Source: Epiperipatus broadwayi (Eukaryota > Onychophora > Udeonychophora > Euonychophora > Peripatidae). From it: a DNA stretch of 64,000 nt. Where the stretch lies: assembly GCA_028023455.1 (NCBI GenBank), contig JAQFVV010006306.1, forward strand, positions 1,639,001 to 1,703,000, written 5' to 3'. A program made the translations under genes and the position numbers. The notes under the pieces were generated by a model. The model had not been told where the DNA came from. It did not search any database and saw only the letters and a program-made list of their open reading frames with translations. Positions 1 to 11,892 of the stretch are shown in pieces. How positions within the stretch are numbered: the first letter of the stretch is position 1; the number at the start of each line of letters is the position of its first letter.

Positions 1-1012
1 GTCATCAGCTTAAACAATTTACAGAAGCCTAAACCCCTGATGGACTGGCCTTACATGCCATTAAGGTTTTCCAAATTCAAAGGACATGCAATATTCTGGT
101 TAGGCCATTGAATTCTCATTCTGATATTGAGTGCCCTGTTCACATAGAAAGGGTCAAACCTACTGATAGACCCCCACCCAGACTGAGGGAGACTTTGGAT
201 CCAACAACAGGTGTCAGATGTCCTGTCATGGATCAAGACTTCCAGCTCTCTATTTCAGTCAAAACTTATTTACTGGGACACATACCGACTAATGTTTGAG
301 GAGAAAACATGTACCCCCTTCTTGCTTTCAATTTCTATCTCCAGATTTGCCAAATGGACACAATTGCTCAGACTTGAGCCCAAATATGTAAACTTCCTGC
401 TCAAGGTTAACCTTAAGGCCCTTCCCACAGGGTCCTTCTTATTCCATCATAGAGGTTATAACATCAATACCTTGTGTCCAAGGTGTGGGAAGCAGGAAGA
501 GACCATGGACCATATTCTGTTCCATTGTGATTCCTGGTCTCATCTCTGAGGCATGGTTCTGAGGGAAATGTCTGTATCTGACCTGGCTTGTGTAATGATT
601 CCTCTGGCCTTTGAAAAAAGGATTTTTGCCAAAATACTGCTGGCTTCATTTGTCAACTTCAGGGACTATACATTGTAAAGTATTGTTTGAAAGTGGGATT
701 GACCAGCATCCCAAAGACTTCCTAATAAATTTCATATGGAAGGCTAGAGGACTTGCCCAGACCAGTTGGTGATTCAGACCTGAGAACTAAAAATGTTTCA
801 AGATGATCCGTTTCATTCTATTTACAATGCCCCTAACCTTATAAGGACTGATTTCTCCCCCTATTGCTATGATGAAAGGGATGGGATGACCTATCTCCTA
901 ACCCTATCTGAACTGTATCCCTGTTGACCCATTGCAGACAATTCTTGTTAGCAGCAGCTCTAACTAGTGCCTGTATACACAATTATGTACCTTGCTATAT
1001 AAATAAATAAAA
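1..1012 (+). mobile_element. LINE retrotransposon, 3' end (decayed ORF2 C-terminus plus 3' UTR)
   Basis: A 5'-truncated non-LTR retrotransposon. The readable stretch (about 211-549) ends in a C-terminal zinc knuckle of the form C-x2-C-x8-H-x4-C (CPRCGKQEETMDHILFHC), which is usual after the reverse transcriptase domain of LINE ORF2 proteins. A stop follows soon after at about 547. About 450 bases of 3' UTR run to a short A-rich repeat tail of TAAA units near 996-1012. Reverse transcriptase motifs upstream would lie left of the window. The reading frame outside the knuckle is broken, so this is a dead copy. The clade is not certain. Confidence 0.75.
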
Positions 1013-1448
1013 TATCTTTTTACATGATAAAAATAGAACTAAGTGACCTTCAGAATTCTTGTAGTGAATTTAAAGAATTTTTTAAATCATGTTCTTATTT
1101 AAAGAAAATTGACGTAATAATTCAGTGACAAAAAATTGAATTCACACAACTTTATAGTCAATATCAATACTGAGCTTTAAAAAAGTCAAATGGTTTATTG
1201 CACAGGGTTTCAGAAATTTGAATGATGGAGTAAATCATAATTCATGAATCTTGAGTTCCAAAATCTGTTACTCAACCTAGTGTACTAAAACATGCAGGGT
1301 ATTGCTGAATTGTTTAACACTTTTATATTGATAGTTTCAAGAAAACATTAAGCACACAATAAAAAAACCATATATATATATTTAAAATTTTATCATCTCT
1401 TATACACTTTAATGCAATCTTTTTTTTAAATTCCTTCTTTATTTTGCT

Positions 1449-1476
1449 GTTTCGACTGCCTTGCAGTCTTCATCAG
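1449..1476 (-). ncRNA. Hammerhead-like ribozyme core motif, copy 1
   Basis: On the minus strand: CTGATGA, a 6-bp stem GACTGC/GCAGTC closed by AAG, then GAAAC. This matches the CUGANGA - stem II - GAAA order of a hammerhead core, with one extra A before the stem. Stems I and III and the cleavage site could not be assigned by eye, so activity is not implied. Confidence 0.5.
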
Positions 1477-1477
1477 A

Positions 1478-2596
1478 GCTATAACGGGGCTTGTATTATA
1501 GCTAAAGATGCCGTTGGATGGTGCCGTTTTCACGCTAAAACTATAAAATATGGACATTCATGGGCCGTTGATTTTAATAATTTTTCTGTGCTTTATTGTA
1601 ATGCGAAAATAAAAACAAAACAAAATCATCTTTTTTAAATATTATTTTTTATTAATGTATACAATTTAAATGATAATAATAAATGTAAAATAAAATCAAC
1701 AAATTACAATTTGATTCGTGTTTTTTATATCGTATACTTTTTAAATTGTGTTAAGGCTTTTTTTTTATCAATTTTCTATTGAATATTTTTTTACTTGTGT
1801 TACGACTTTTTTTGTTGTTGTTTAACTAAAAAATAATAATCGTAATAAAAGTAAAAGTTGTTACGGTCAGGTTTAGGGTTAGTGTTCTGTTTGTTTGTAA
1901 TGCTAAAATAAAAAAATTCAAAATCGTAAGCATACTCAGACAGAAGAAAGAAATTCAAACTTTTTTAAACAACAACCAACACATACAAATGTCTTCTTTA
2001 CTTATTAAACATGTTTATAATATTTGCTTTTTATTAAATTTACAAAAAAACCTGTATATTTGGACTTTTCTTACTGGATATTTTTTTCATATCGCTCTTT
2101 TTTACTTCAAACATATACAGATGGTAGAATCTTCTTTGTCTCGTGGAATGTTACTAACAGTACGTTACTTGACACATTACCTAATTGCAACTCAATAAAA
2201 ACATAGATATTTAACATTTACCCAAATAAAAGTTCAATACAGTATGTTGTAAAAAGTCTTATAATTATTGTTTTAAAAAATTTGAACATTTCAATAGTTT
2301 AAAATATAAAAAAATCCAATGAAAACAACATTTCAATACAATTCAAATACAAACTCTCTCATCAAGCCGTAATTATTTTATAAACTGTGCGAATTCGGAA
2401 AATGTAGCTTAGCGACATACATGCTGTACTGCGATGCAATACCGTGGCCTGCATTCAGTAGCACAACAAAAAAATTGTATTATAGAAAACGTGGGTTCGA
2501 ACATGTCGGCTGCGGAAACAGCATTTTTATGTGTTTTAGCACAAAAACCGCGCCATAGAACGGCGTCTTTAGCTATAAGATGAGTACCGCTATAAC
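1478..2596. mobile_element. Non-autonomous TIR DNA element, about 1.1 kb
   Basis: The ends are imperfect terminal inverted repeats of about 60 bp. The left starts GCTATAACGGGG, and the right, read on the minus strand, starts GTTATAGCGG. Both contain TATAGCTAAAGA(T/C)GCCGTT and GCTAAAAC. There is no transposase ORF. The right TIR resembles the right TIR of the element at 45917-47647, so the two belong to related families. Confidence 0.6.
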
Positions 2597-2750
2597 ATTT
2601 AAACATATAATCATACAACCATTATTTTATATATATATATTATATTACCATTTACAGTCATATTTAACTTTAACCCTATAGATTTGCTTCTTTTATTTCT
2701 TACTTATATTTTCTTATTGTTGTATGATTATATGTTTAAATGTTGTACCT

Positions 2751-2779
2751 TTGATGAAGACTGCAGGACCGTTGAAACT
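2751..2779 (+). ncRNA. Hammerhead-like motif, copy 2 (decayed)
   Basis: TTGATGA in place of CTGATGA, a stem with one damaged side (GACTGC against CCGTT), then GAAAC. It is the plus-strand mirror of the motif at 1449-1476. The changed C3 and the broken stem suggest it is inactive. Confidence 0.4.
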
Positions 2780-4177
2780 GTAAACAAAATAAAGAAGGAA
2801 TTTTAAAAAAATTGTATTAAAATACATGAGATGATAAAACAATTTAAATATATATGAAGAGAAATGCAAAAAAAAAGTAAAAAAGATATAAGAATAAAAC
2901 TTGTAGAATCAAAAAATCAGTGCTTTCTTAGTTGAAAACACATTACACTTTATGATGCCCTCTATTAGTATTTTGACCAATCATAGAATTTAAATCAATA
3001 CAGTGCGTAATTGGTAAGGGCAATGTATGGGTAATATGTTATTCTTTTCATTATTATATCAGCTTTTGTGTATTGTGTTAATTTTTTTGTATGGTAGAAT
3101 AGGCATTTTTATGAACATTTTAGTAAAAAAAAAATATTTTTTTTAAATTTATTTTTTAAAAATCCGATACACATTATAAAAATTTTTGGCCAAAAAATTT
3201 ATGATAGTCATGCAGAAGTCAAGATCCATAGAACCATCTATCGTTTCATGTTTTCAAACAAGTAATTGTTGATGTTAATGTTATAGATGAAAACAGTTGG
3301 GATAGCAGTGAATAATTAAAACATGTGGTTAGACAAATAATTCTTGACATCCCCCCCCCACAGACCAACTTATTAATTAGTTTATCTTTTTTCTGAGTTG
3401 TCTAATTGGTAATTGATATAATTTATGAAATCTTAAATTCTCTCATTTCTTTGTATAAAAATTTGGTTTCTTCTATTATCATTAAAAATGAATAAAAAAT
3501 ATTTATGAAAATAATTGTTTTCTAGCAAAAAAATGTATTCAACACTTTGATGCTTTTATGTGTTATATAATTCAGCAAGAAAATGATGCTAATATCCGGG
3601 AGACAGTTGAGCCATTATTCACTACCACAGCTAGAAACCACTTATATCAAAAATACCATCAAATAAATTAGTAAACAAAATATAAAAATTTAAATTATAT
3701 ATAAATAATTTTCATTTTATAGTAATAATTTTTATTTATAATTTTAATTACTCATTTAGTGTAGGAATCTTATTTTTCTTTTGTCAAATTTATTTTAAAA
3801 AAAACAACAAAGAAATGTTTAAAGAATCCATCCAGGAGATAGACTCATTAGTTGTTCTACTAAAGATGGCACTTCTTTAATTGTGCACCCAGATCTGAAG
3901 TATGGAGTTCATAGTTTGTGTTTGGAATAGAATATAGGGAAGATCCATTTCTTTATGCATATGAATGCAATGACCATAGTTAGTACTAAATCTATGATCT
4001 ATAAAAAAAATATTTGGAACTTACAAGACATCCATTTTAAAACATCTTAATTCTTTAGTTGTTTGATCAGATTCTAGATTCAGGGGCCAGAAAGGTCTTG
4101 ATCTGAAACAAATAGGTTGTGAAATATATCAGAAGTATATTCTCTTATTCTTCTCTTTCATGTTCTTTGCATATCTT

Positions 4178-4368
4178 TATATATATATTGCTTACAATAG
4201 TTTTTTCATATACACTTTAATGCAAACAAATTTTTTTAAAAACAGCAGTGAAGCATCTCTGATGAAGACTGCTGGACAGTCGAAACTGTAAGGAAAATAA
4301 AAAAGTTTTTGAGAAAATTTGTTTGCATTAAAGTGTATATGAAATACTCTTGTACGCAATATATATAT
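4178..4368 (+). repeat. Foldback unit of about 190 bp with a hammerhead-like core in its loop
   Basis: Positions 4204-4233 and 4315-4344 are perfect inverted copies over 30 bp (containing CACTTTAATGCAAAC). Outside them the match continues with a few changes to a TA-repeat on each side. The 80-base loop carries the hammerhead-like motif and an AAATAAAA stretch. Confidence 0.75.
4259..4286 (+). ncRNA. Hammerhead-like ribozyme core motif, copy 3
   Basis: CTGATGA, stem GACTG/CAGTC with loop CTGGA, then GAAAC. ACAG upstream (about 4242-4245) could pair with CTGT after the GAAA as a stem III, but the base at the expected U16.1 position is C. One extra A precedes stem II, as in most other copies. 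Confidence 0.5.
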
Positions 4369-5329
4369 ATATTGTGAAATATATCTTACAGTTACTGACA
4401 AGACTGCTCTATTTAATAACTTTGTATGTACTTTCTGTGATGCAGTTTGTCTTTAGATATCCAGTAAAGAAATACATGAAAGGGCACAAAATTATTACAA
4501 AAAGGCTTGTTTGACACAAACCCATTACAAAAAGTTTAAGTTTGTTCGTACTGGCTTCATAGTAATATTTAATTACACAGAGGCTAAAATGGTGATCGTG
4601 TGATATGTAGTAATTTAATATTTAATTACACATCTAAAAATTAGGCCAGGTGCTTTTTTTTCTGAATATCACAGAGAATTCATCAGGAAAGTGAAGGAAG
4701 CTGTCCATAAGTATTTAATGTGCCAAGCAGATTTTCAAGGAGGCTATTTTTAGAAATTACTTTGATATAACCTTTGGTGGATAATGTAAATAAACCTTAA
4801 AGTAGAGTTGTGCTTCAGTCTATTGAAAGTTATATTCAAATTTATAAGATGGTTTCCTATTATTTAGTGACAAACTGAACCTGTCTTTTGATAAATTAAG
4901 AGTAAGACACTATTCTTCCCAAATGATTTCTAAATTTTTTATATCCTTATTTTTTTTAAAAAATCTACTTTTAGAAAGAATCTCTTTGTGAAATCAAAAT
5001 AATTCCATCAACATGAATCAATTTTCTGCACTGTCTTTAAAAGATCACTGGTAAATACATTAGATAAAATAGGTGAAACAAGTAAACTCAGCAGAAAACC
5101 AACCATTCTATAAAATATATCATCTACTATGATTATCATTTAATATCATTTGAATTTTTCTGTTGAAGATCATTTACTAAAGTTTTTTGCTTGTATTTAA
5201 GGATTTTAGGGCTTTGAAGTTAGACTAGTTAATGTTAGCATCAGTTTTTAGTTTATTTTGAAAGGTTCTTTTAATTAGCATAATCATTATATTAGATTTG
5301 TAATACAAGCTTTTTAAGTTAAGTCACAT

Positions 5330-5720
5330 GATATATGACTTGATTTATTTGTTTACTATTATAGTTTTTACTTTAAAAGCTATTGGTGATGTTATATTGA
5401 TAATGCTATTAATGCATGGTAAAGCTGAACATTATTCAGATCCATACAACTATTTAAGTTAGATAGCTGGATTTGAAGACATATACGTGTCTGAGATTTC
5501 CAGGATTTTCTACTTAATAGTTAAGAATTAGATAAATGCTGGCCTTGAGTTGGTATTTTAAATCTAGTGTCTAAATATCCTGTGTCTTACTGAGGAGTGC
5601 CACCAGCTCGAAACCAGTTTGGTGATAGGGATAGTTCTAGATAGAAATGTTAAATTCTCTTGTGGTATTTATCGGAAAAGTTTGTTTGAAGCTATTAGCA
5701 CACTCATAATATAAATAATA
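5330..5720. repeat. Dispersed repeat family C, copy 1
   Basis: It shares a long diverged similarity with 26150-26480. Both have TATTTAAGTT followed by a G/A-rich run with TTTGAAGACAT and GTGTCTGA, a GAGTTGGTATTTT block, and an end resembling ACTGAGGA(G/A)TGCCA. It is non-coding and of unknown class. Confidence 0.6.
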
Positions 5721-5910
5721 AAAGACAAAAATTTCCATAGCAGCTTTTTTCTGGCCAAAATCCTGCTGCTTTCTAAGTACATAATTATCAACTATTAGCA
5801 AAATTCTTGTGAACTGATTCTTTCAAACAGTTTGTAGATATGCAAAAAATAACTGCTCTAGTTTTGCTTTCTTGCCAAATTTTTAACTTAAAAAAATAAA
5901 TACATGTTAA

Positions 5911-5981
5911 GCGTTGGTGGCCTAGCGGTTAGCATAGCTGCCTTCCAAGCAGCTGGCCCGGGTTCACTTCCAGTCAACGCA
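5911..5981 (+). pseudogene. tRNA-Gly(UCC)-like sequence, decayed (tRNA pseudogene or SINE head)
   Basis: The cloverleaf is readable: acceptor GCGTTGG pairs with TCAACGC plus a terminal A, the D-arm has GTGGCCTAGCGG (A box), and the anticodon stem GCTGC/GCAGC frames loop CTTCCAA with anticodon TCC. The T-arm is damaged: the loop reads TTCACTT and two of five T-stem pairs fail. A second, related copy at 18594 shares flanks (a 5' TGT(T/C)AA and a 3' TTGACAT), so this is a mobile unit rather than a functional gene. Confidence 0.7.
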
Positions 5982-5997
5982 TTGACATATATAACAA

Positions 5998-6612
5998 AAA
6001 TACAACAAATGTATACTAAGGAAAGCTTGTTAATACTGAACACTATAGTATGCTTAACCAGCTTTCAGCTAACAAGTAGTCATATTCATAATTAGTTCGC
6101 CATGAAACTTGTGAAATTAATAGAAGAATCACGAAAGTGGTGATTAACATATAATTTGAATATAAGATGAAAATGAAAAATCTTGTGTCAATCTCTCCAC
6201 AAGAATCACACAGCACAAATACCAATACAATCAAGCTAAGACTAATATGAATATAATCTGCTTTTCTTGAATATGAATCTAAATACGATCATAGCTTTGA
6301 AACCACATCTGCCAGTGTTGTCTGCTTTAAAATCAATGATGTCAATTGTAAAGTTAGAGACCTGGCACATTTCCAACAACAGACATGCAATCAATAAGAA
6401 AGAATCCTGCATCCCCCCCCCCCATCAAAAAAGTGGCTAATTTAAATCATTTTATTTACATCTTATATTCAAATTATATGTAAATCACCACTTTTGTGAT
6501 TATTCTATAAATCTCACAAGTTTTTTGGAGATGTATAGATATGAATATGACCATCAGTTAATCGAAATTAAAGTATTAAACAAGCTTTTCTTAATACATT
6601 TGTATATATTTC
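5998..6612. repeat. Foldback repeat of about 610 bp next to the tRNA-Gly-like unit
   Basis: The arms, about 160 bp each (5998-6170 and 6450-6612), are inverted copies sharing ATATAATTTGAATATAAGATG, GTGGTGATT and AAGCTTGTT. The spacer contains a run of C and no ORF of note. It starts 16 bases after the tRNA-like sequence, so the two may form one composite repeat. Confidence 0.65.
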
Positions 6613-7307
6613 GTTTTTGAATTGTTTTTTCTTCTCCGAGAAAAATTTAAAAATATTGGAATAAATAATCTAGCTGAATAATTTTGCCAATTTAACTTTG
6701 ACTTTAGGCATAATTTATCTAGGAACTCTGGAAGTTTTTAATCTATGCCTTGAAAATCTTTTCTTGTGTATGACAATTAAAGGCAAGTTCAAATTCAGTT
6801 CCTACTTTTAAAAGATTGGAGTAAATAGAAGAACATTATAAAAAAAGCTTGTAATTCTTCTCTAGGGATGCCTTTTCTCATTCTGAAAATCTTAAGTTTT
6901 AGAAACCTGATGTATAATATTGGAAATTTCTTTAGCAATAACAGTATAATTCTTTTAGAAGTATTTTTATAATTACCTAGCTTGAATAGAAGTAGTCAGG
7001 CCTTTAAACCAAATCCCATAGTTTTTTTTTTCATGGTCTTTCCACTTTTTTTAGCATTATTCAGATGTTTTATAAATTTGTCCAGTATTTTTTAGATACT
7101 TGGTAAGCAAATATTGGCTATAAAGATCAATGGTGGAATGAATAGTTTTTGATATCCTCGAGTGATGAATGTTTTATTAGCTGTTGTTATGAGTTCGTTA
7201 AATATGAACAAGAAGGGATAGATAGTATTATATTAATACTGATTTTATATATTAAATTTTTTTATTATTAAACCAATGCTCATACAATCATTTCTTGACA
7301 GTTAACA

Positions 7308-7336
7308 GTTTCGATTGCCCCTGCAATCTTCCTCAG
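7308..7336 (-). ncRNA. Hammerhead-like ribozyme core motif, copy 4
   Basis: On the minus strand: CTGAGGA, stem GATTGC with partner GCAATC, then GAAAC. Here N7 is G and the stem is of the GATTG/CAATC type rather than GACTG/CAGTC. Confidence 0.5.
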
Positions 7337-9035
7337 AAACTACAAAATATATCCATACAAATATTGATTTCCAACTACAAATAGACCCTGAATTATCATG
7401 TGAAACTAATGATGCCACATGCAAACGAGTCATTTTAATGTGCTTTTGGTTATTAATGATAGCAAATTATAAAAACATATAGCAAGTTATTAAGGTAAGC
7501 TTCATTAGTATTACCATGGAAGCCACTGCAGAACTGTAGAGATGGCAGTACTTCAAATAAAAAATAGCAACCATAGAATGGTTCAAGTATTAGGTAATTA
7601 CAAATTATTTCAGTTTAGTATTAAGCTCATAGTATAGAAGCTGTTATTAGCAAACAATCAAAATGAGTTAATCCAAGCTAAGCACTTTTGAGATGTTATC
7701 CCTCATAATCATAGCCAAAATAGTAATAGTTGTTGTGATATTATTAAATGGAAATATATGCAAATGTATATGTAAATTTAACAGCTTGTCCATTTTCTGG
7801 ATATAGTGAAGATGTGTTACATCTGTTAATTTCGTTATTGTCATTGATGATAAAAAATGCTTCTTTTATCTTCCTTTTGCAGTCATTAGTTTCAGCGCAC
7901 ACAATTTTGGGGTTGGAGGGTTCAAACCTATGATGGCCTGCTTCTCATGTTCAAGGAATATTGAAATGTTATCATTGTTTTTTTTTGCACTCTCCTGTAT
8001 GCATACATATTCCGAGTGGCTCTATTACTGACAGTGGCATTAGTTTCCCCATAATATAGCAAAATTAAAAATGGAGATCTATAAACTATTTATACTGTGC
8101 TATATCAATGTATTGCACTTTAGAAGTCTTCCTATTCTTCTAATAAAACCCATCTTAAAATTCCTGCTTTCAGATCGATTCTTAATATAGTGCATATTAA
8201 AAATATTATGACTATTTTGCTTAAAACTATAATGGAAAATAGTTCAAACATATTCATTGTTATAAACATCCCAATACAAACTAATGCTATATTCTTCGTA
8301 CAGATACTCATAGCGTATTTCATTGTAGGAAACTTTAATTCTCATAAAAGCCTTTAAAAAATAATCACAGTCTACTACTCAGGAATTCATAGGAAGTTAA
8401 ACCCTTAGAAGTGAAAGAATTAGGCCACGATCCATAGAGTTTTGAGCTCAACTGTTTCAAATCATGCAAAAATAGAATTAGCTAAGCAACGAGAAACATT
8501 TTATTTAGGTAGATGTGGCTTAGAGACCATTTTTAACTTGATATGTTTTAACAAATAGGGATTTATCATTATCTACATATTGATTAATAATAGATCATTT
8601 AACCAATATAGACATCAATTTTGACTTCACATTCCCATAATTGAAAGTCAACATTTTTTAAAGAGAATTTAAGGAAGATAAATTTTATTCATTTTAATAT
8701 ATGCAAATATACAGGTGGGGGATACAAAGGTAGGTGTACAGTTGAAAGAGTTATACAGAGTTCTTTATTATTATATATTTTATATTATTTATATTATTCC
8801 ACAATTACAGCTATTGCATGATAATGCAGACTTCCATTTGAAATAAAATGGAGCTTCCTCACTACACTGCAACAGCATGCATTTCTAGATAAAGAATCAC
8901 TGTATATTTATATTTGCACCCCCCCCCCAGTATTTTGAACAATTAATTTGTCATGCATTAAGTATACACAATTTTTACAAAGTACATTGTACATATATAC
9001 TGAAATGGTTGTGTCTCATGGCATAGAACATAGTA

Positions 9036-9052
9036 GTGTGTGTGTGTGTGTG
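9036..9052. repeat. (TG)n microsatellite
   Basis: About eight TG units in an otherwise unannotated AT-rich stretch. From about 7340 to 11228 I see no gene; only AT-rich DNA, a poly-C run near 8920 and diverged duplications. Confidence 0.85.
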
Positions 9053-10050
9053 TAAAGTTGAAAGAAAAAATAGAAATGAACACAGACAAAAAATTATAGA
9101 TATTTTCTATATTACACTGGAATAACAATTAAGGATTAAATAACTTTGAATTTTAAAAAAATTATTATAAATTAAACATTTTAAAAAGATATTAATATTT
9201 TATTAATTCTGATTTTGAAATTAAAACAAGCATATTTTTATGTTACAATAGATATACTGGTAATTATAAAATTTCACTGTCTATTTTGATTAAATAATTT
9301 TTTTAAAATTAAAGCTTGTATAACATATTGTGATAAAAATTCTACAAAATTGTTTTTCAAAAGATTAAAGTGAATTGAAAAGCCATTAACTTTTTTCAAT
9401 CAAAAAAAAGTTTTTTTTACAAATTATGACAGCATGATGACTGTGAAAATATAACTGAAGGCACAGCAGCGCAAGTCAGCCATTGCTAGTTCACAGTGGT
9501 AGTTTGGGTTCATGTGGAAGTAAAGGGCCTTTCTGTGTTTTCCATAGCCAATATTGTGTACTAGATAGTATGCCTGAAGCCTATCAAATTCTGGACTAAA
9601 TAGAGATGATTGAATGCCATCAGTTACTTGGATTATACCTTTCCTGAAGAAGACAATAAGCCAATCTATTGCTTAGAAGGGACCAGTTTACCTAGTCTAT
9701 CAGCTTGCTCAAGTATATATATACTGTTTTATCTATATGCAGAGAGATACAGATAAAGGAATTGTCATATTATATATAAAGTACAGCTAGTGAGTGGAGT
9801 GTTGTATATATTGAAAACAATATTATTTTAAATAATTTATTGACGACATTTAAAATTTCTAATTAACAAATTTTAAAAGTGACTTTATCAATTAAAAATA
9901 AAACAAAAAGAGAAAATAATAGATATTTGTGCCTGAATAAAATGAGGCCACAAAAAACTGAATTTTAAATGAGCTTTCAAAACAATGTTTTTTTTTAAAA
10001 AAAAGTTTTTACTTACCATTAAAAAAAAGTTTTAATTTATATCATCTATT

Positions 10051-10430
10051 TTTTATATATTACACACATCATACATGTGCATTTATGTATTATTAAAAAT
10101 GAATTGAATTTTTTATAAGTCTATGACAATTTGAACATGTTAATTTTTTAATTATTATACAGCACATCTGAGTGCTTACCCATGTGTATTTTGTTTTTGT
10201 CATTGAATTGTGTAATGAGAAAATATAATATGGTTTATTAGGTTTACTTTTTTATAAGTGCTAGTGTGTATACACACATTTCCATCTGCCCACACATACA
10301 TGTTAAATCAGTCATTAATTATGTATTATAAAAATGAATTTCATTTATAGGTTTATGACAAGTCAAATAAGTTCATAAATTATTATATCCACATCTGTAT
10401 GCTTTTATACATGTTTTATGTATTAACATA
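10051..10430. repeat. Diverged tandem duplication, period about 240 bp
   Basis: Two adjacent blocks share, in the same order, ACACA..CATACATGT, TGTATTATxAAAAATGAAT, TTTATGACAA and CACATCTG. No coding sense is visible. Confidence 0.5.
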
Positions 10431-11892
10431 TTTGCAAATCACAATGTGATAGCTAATTGTATTAATCAAAATCAGAAGTCTTAATTTATATGTATGACAT
10501 ACTTAGCAGACCTTAATTTCATTTTAATTGTTATTAATAAATTGATATTTCATTGTTAAAATTATTCCAGTAAATTTATTTAATCCTAACATATAAATTA
10601 TTATCTGTTATAGTATATCTCTTGTTCACAGTAAGTTATAAAACTTTTGTTCCTGAACTAGATTCATGCAAAGTCTTTTATATAAAAAGGGTTATGTTTA
10701 GTGTTTTGGACATCCCGATGATAATGTTGAATGGTGCAAAAAAGATAACCTTTAAAGTCCATGCATATTTCATATTGAGATTAAGTTTATAGTTAGCCAG
10801 TACATTAATCATACTAAGTGGCCAGAGCATTGATGATGATCACCATGTTTTAGTATCCCACCATTGTTTTTTATTGTTATATTTTTATGGATGGCACTTA
10901 AGTTTGTGCATCCAAATTATTGTTTAAATAATCCACCCCATTTCAAATCAAGCCACACAATTGCCTGATTTATTTTGTATTTTTGATCATTCATAGTGAT
11001 GATGATTATTGTTTTTGGGTAATACTGGTAAACTTAGTTCTGTGCTGATCTCTCATGATCATTATATTATTTGTGTGATGATGTTTTTTCATCACCGTTA
11101 CAATATATATTATTTAACTACAAAGAATTTAACATTATTAAAAATGTTGATCAATTTATACATACATATTAATATTATTATATATGTACATCATTATGAA
11201 TAATACATATAAATATGTTTGTTATATACACCTGGGTTTCATTTTATGCGGATTATTTTAATGCAATTTTGAAATTATGCGATTCATGTTTCTTCTTAAT
11301 ATCGTTCATATTTCACTATTGCAACGGGATATATATATGCGTTACATTTAAATTCTAATGCTTAATGTTTTTATAAATATCTAATACTGAATTAAAATTG
11401 CAAACGTTCAAAATTCACAAATAACGAATTATTAATTTATTAATATGTTTGATTTAAATATTAAATCAAAGCTTTAAAAAAATTATAGAATCGAAACAAA
11501 GATTCTAATCTTTAAATAAAGTATAAAATAAAACCCTTTTTAATAATAGCTGAAGATTTTTTTAATTTTTAAATATAAAAATTATAAACAGATCCTTTGG
11601 GGAAAATGACCATTAAAAAAAATGATTACGAAATAGATAAGAGTTCCCGCCCAAAGATAGAGACACAGACCTCAGTGGAAAACCCAAAATCTACTTGGCC
11701 ACAAACTGAATTAACCAATAAAATACAGACATGAAATATGTTTGATGAATCCTGCATTCCAGAGATAAGGTACCTGAGGACTATAAAAAGAAATCCAAAA
11801 CAATAATTAGGAGTTACAGAGAGAATTAGAATTTTGAATTCATTTCATTGTTGCTGAAAAGTTAAAATAAATATTATCGCTGTCACCAAAAA

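Larger units (their letters stand above)
1387..2842. repeat. Large inverted-repeat structure: hammerhead-like arms around a TIR element
   Basis: The outer arms (about 1387-1476 and 2751-2842) are inverted copies of one another. Each holds an A/T-rich stretch with ATTCCTTCTTTATTTTG and then a hammerhead-like motif. Between them lie a separate TIR element (1478-2596) and a perfect 23-bp inverted repeat (2597-2619 against 2719-2741). No coding potential is seen. Confidence 0.7.
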
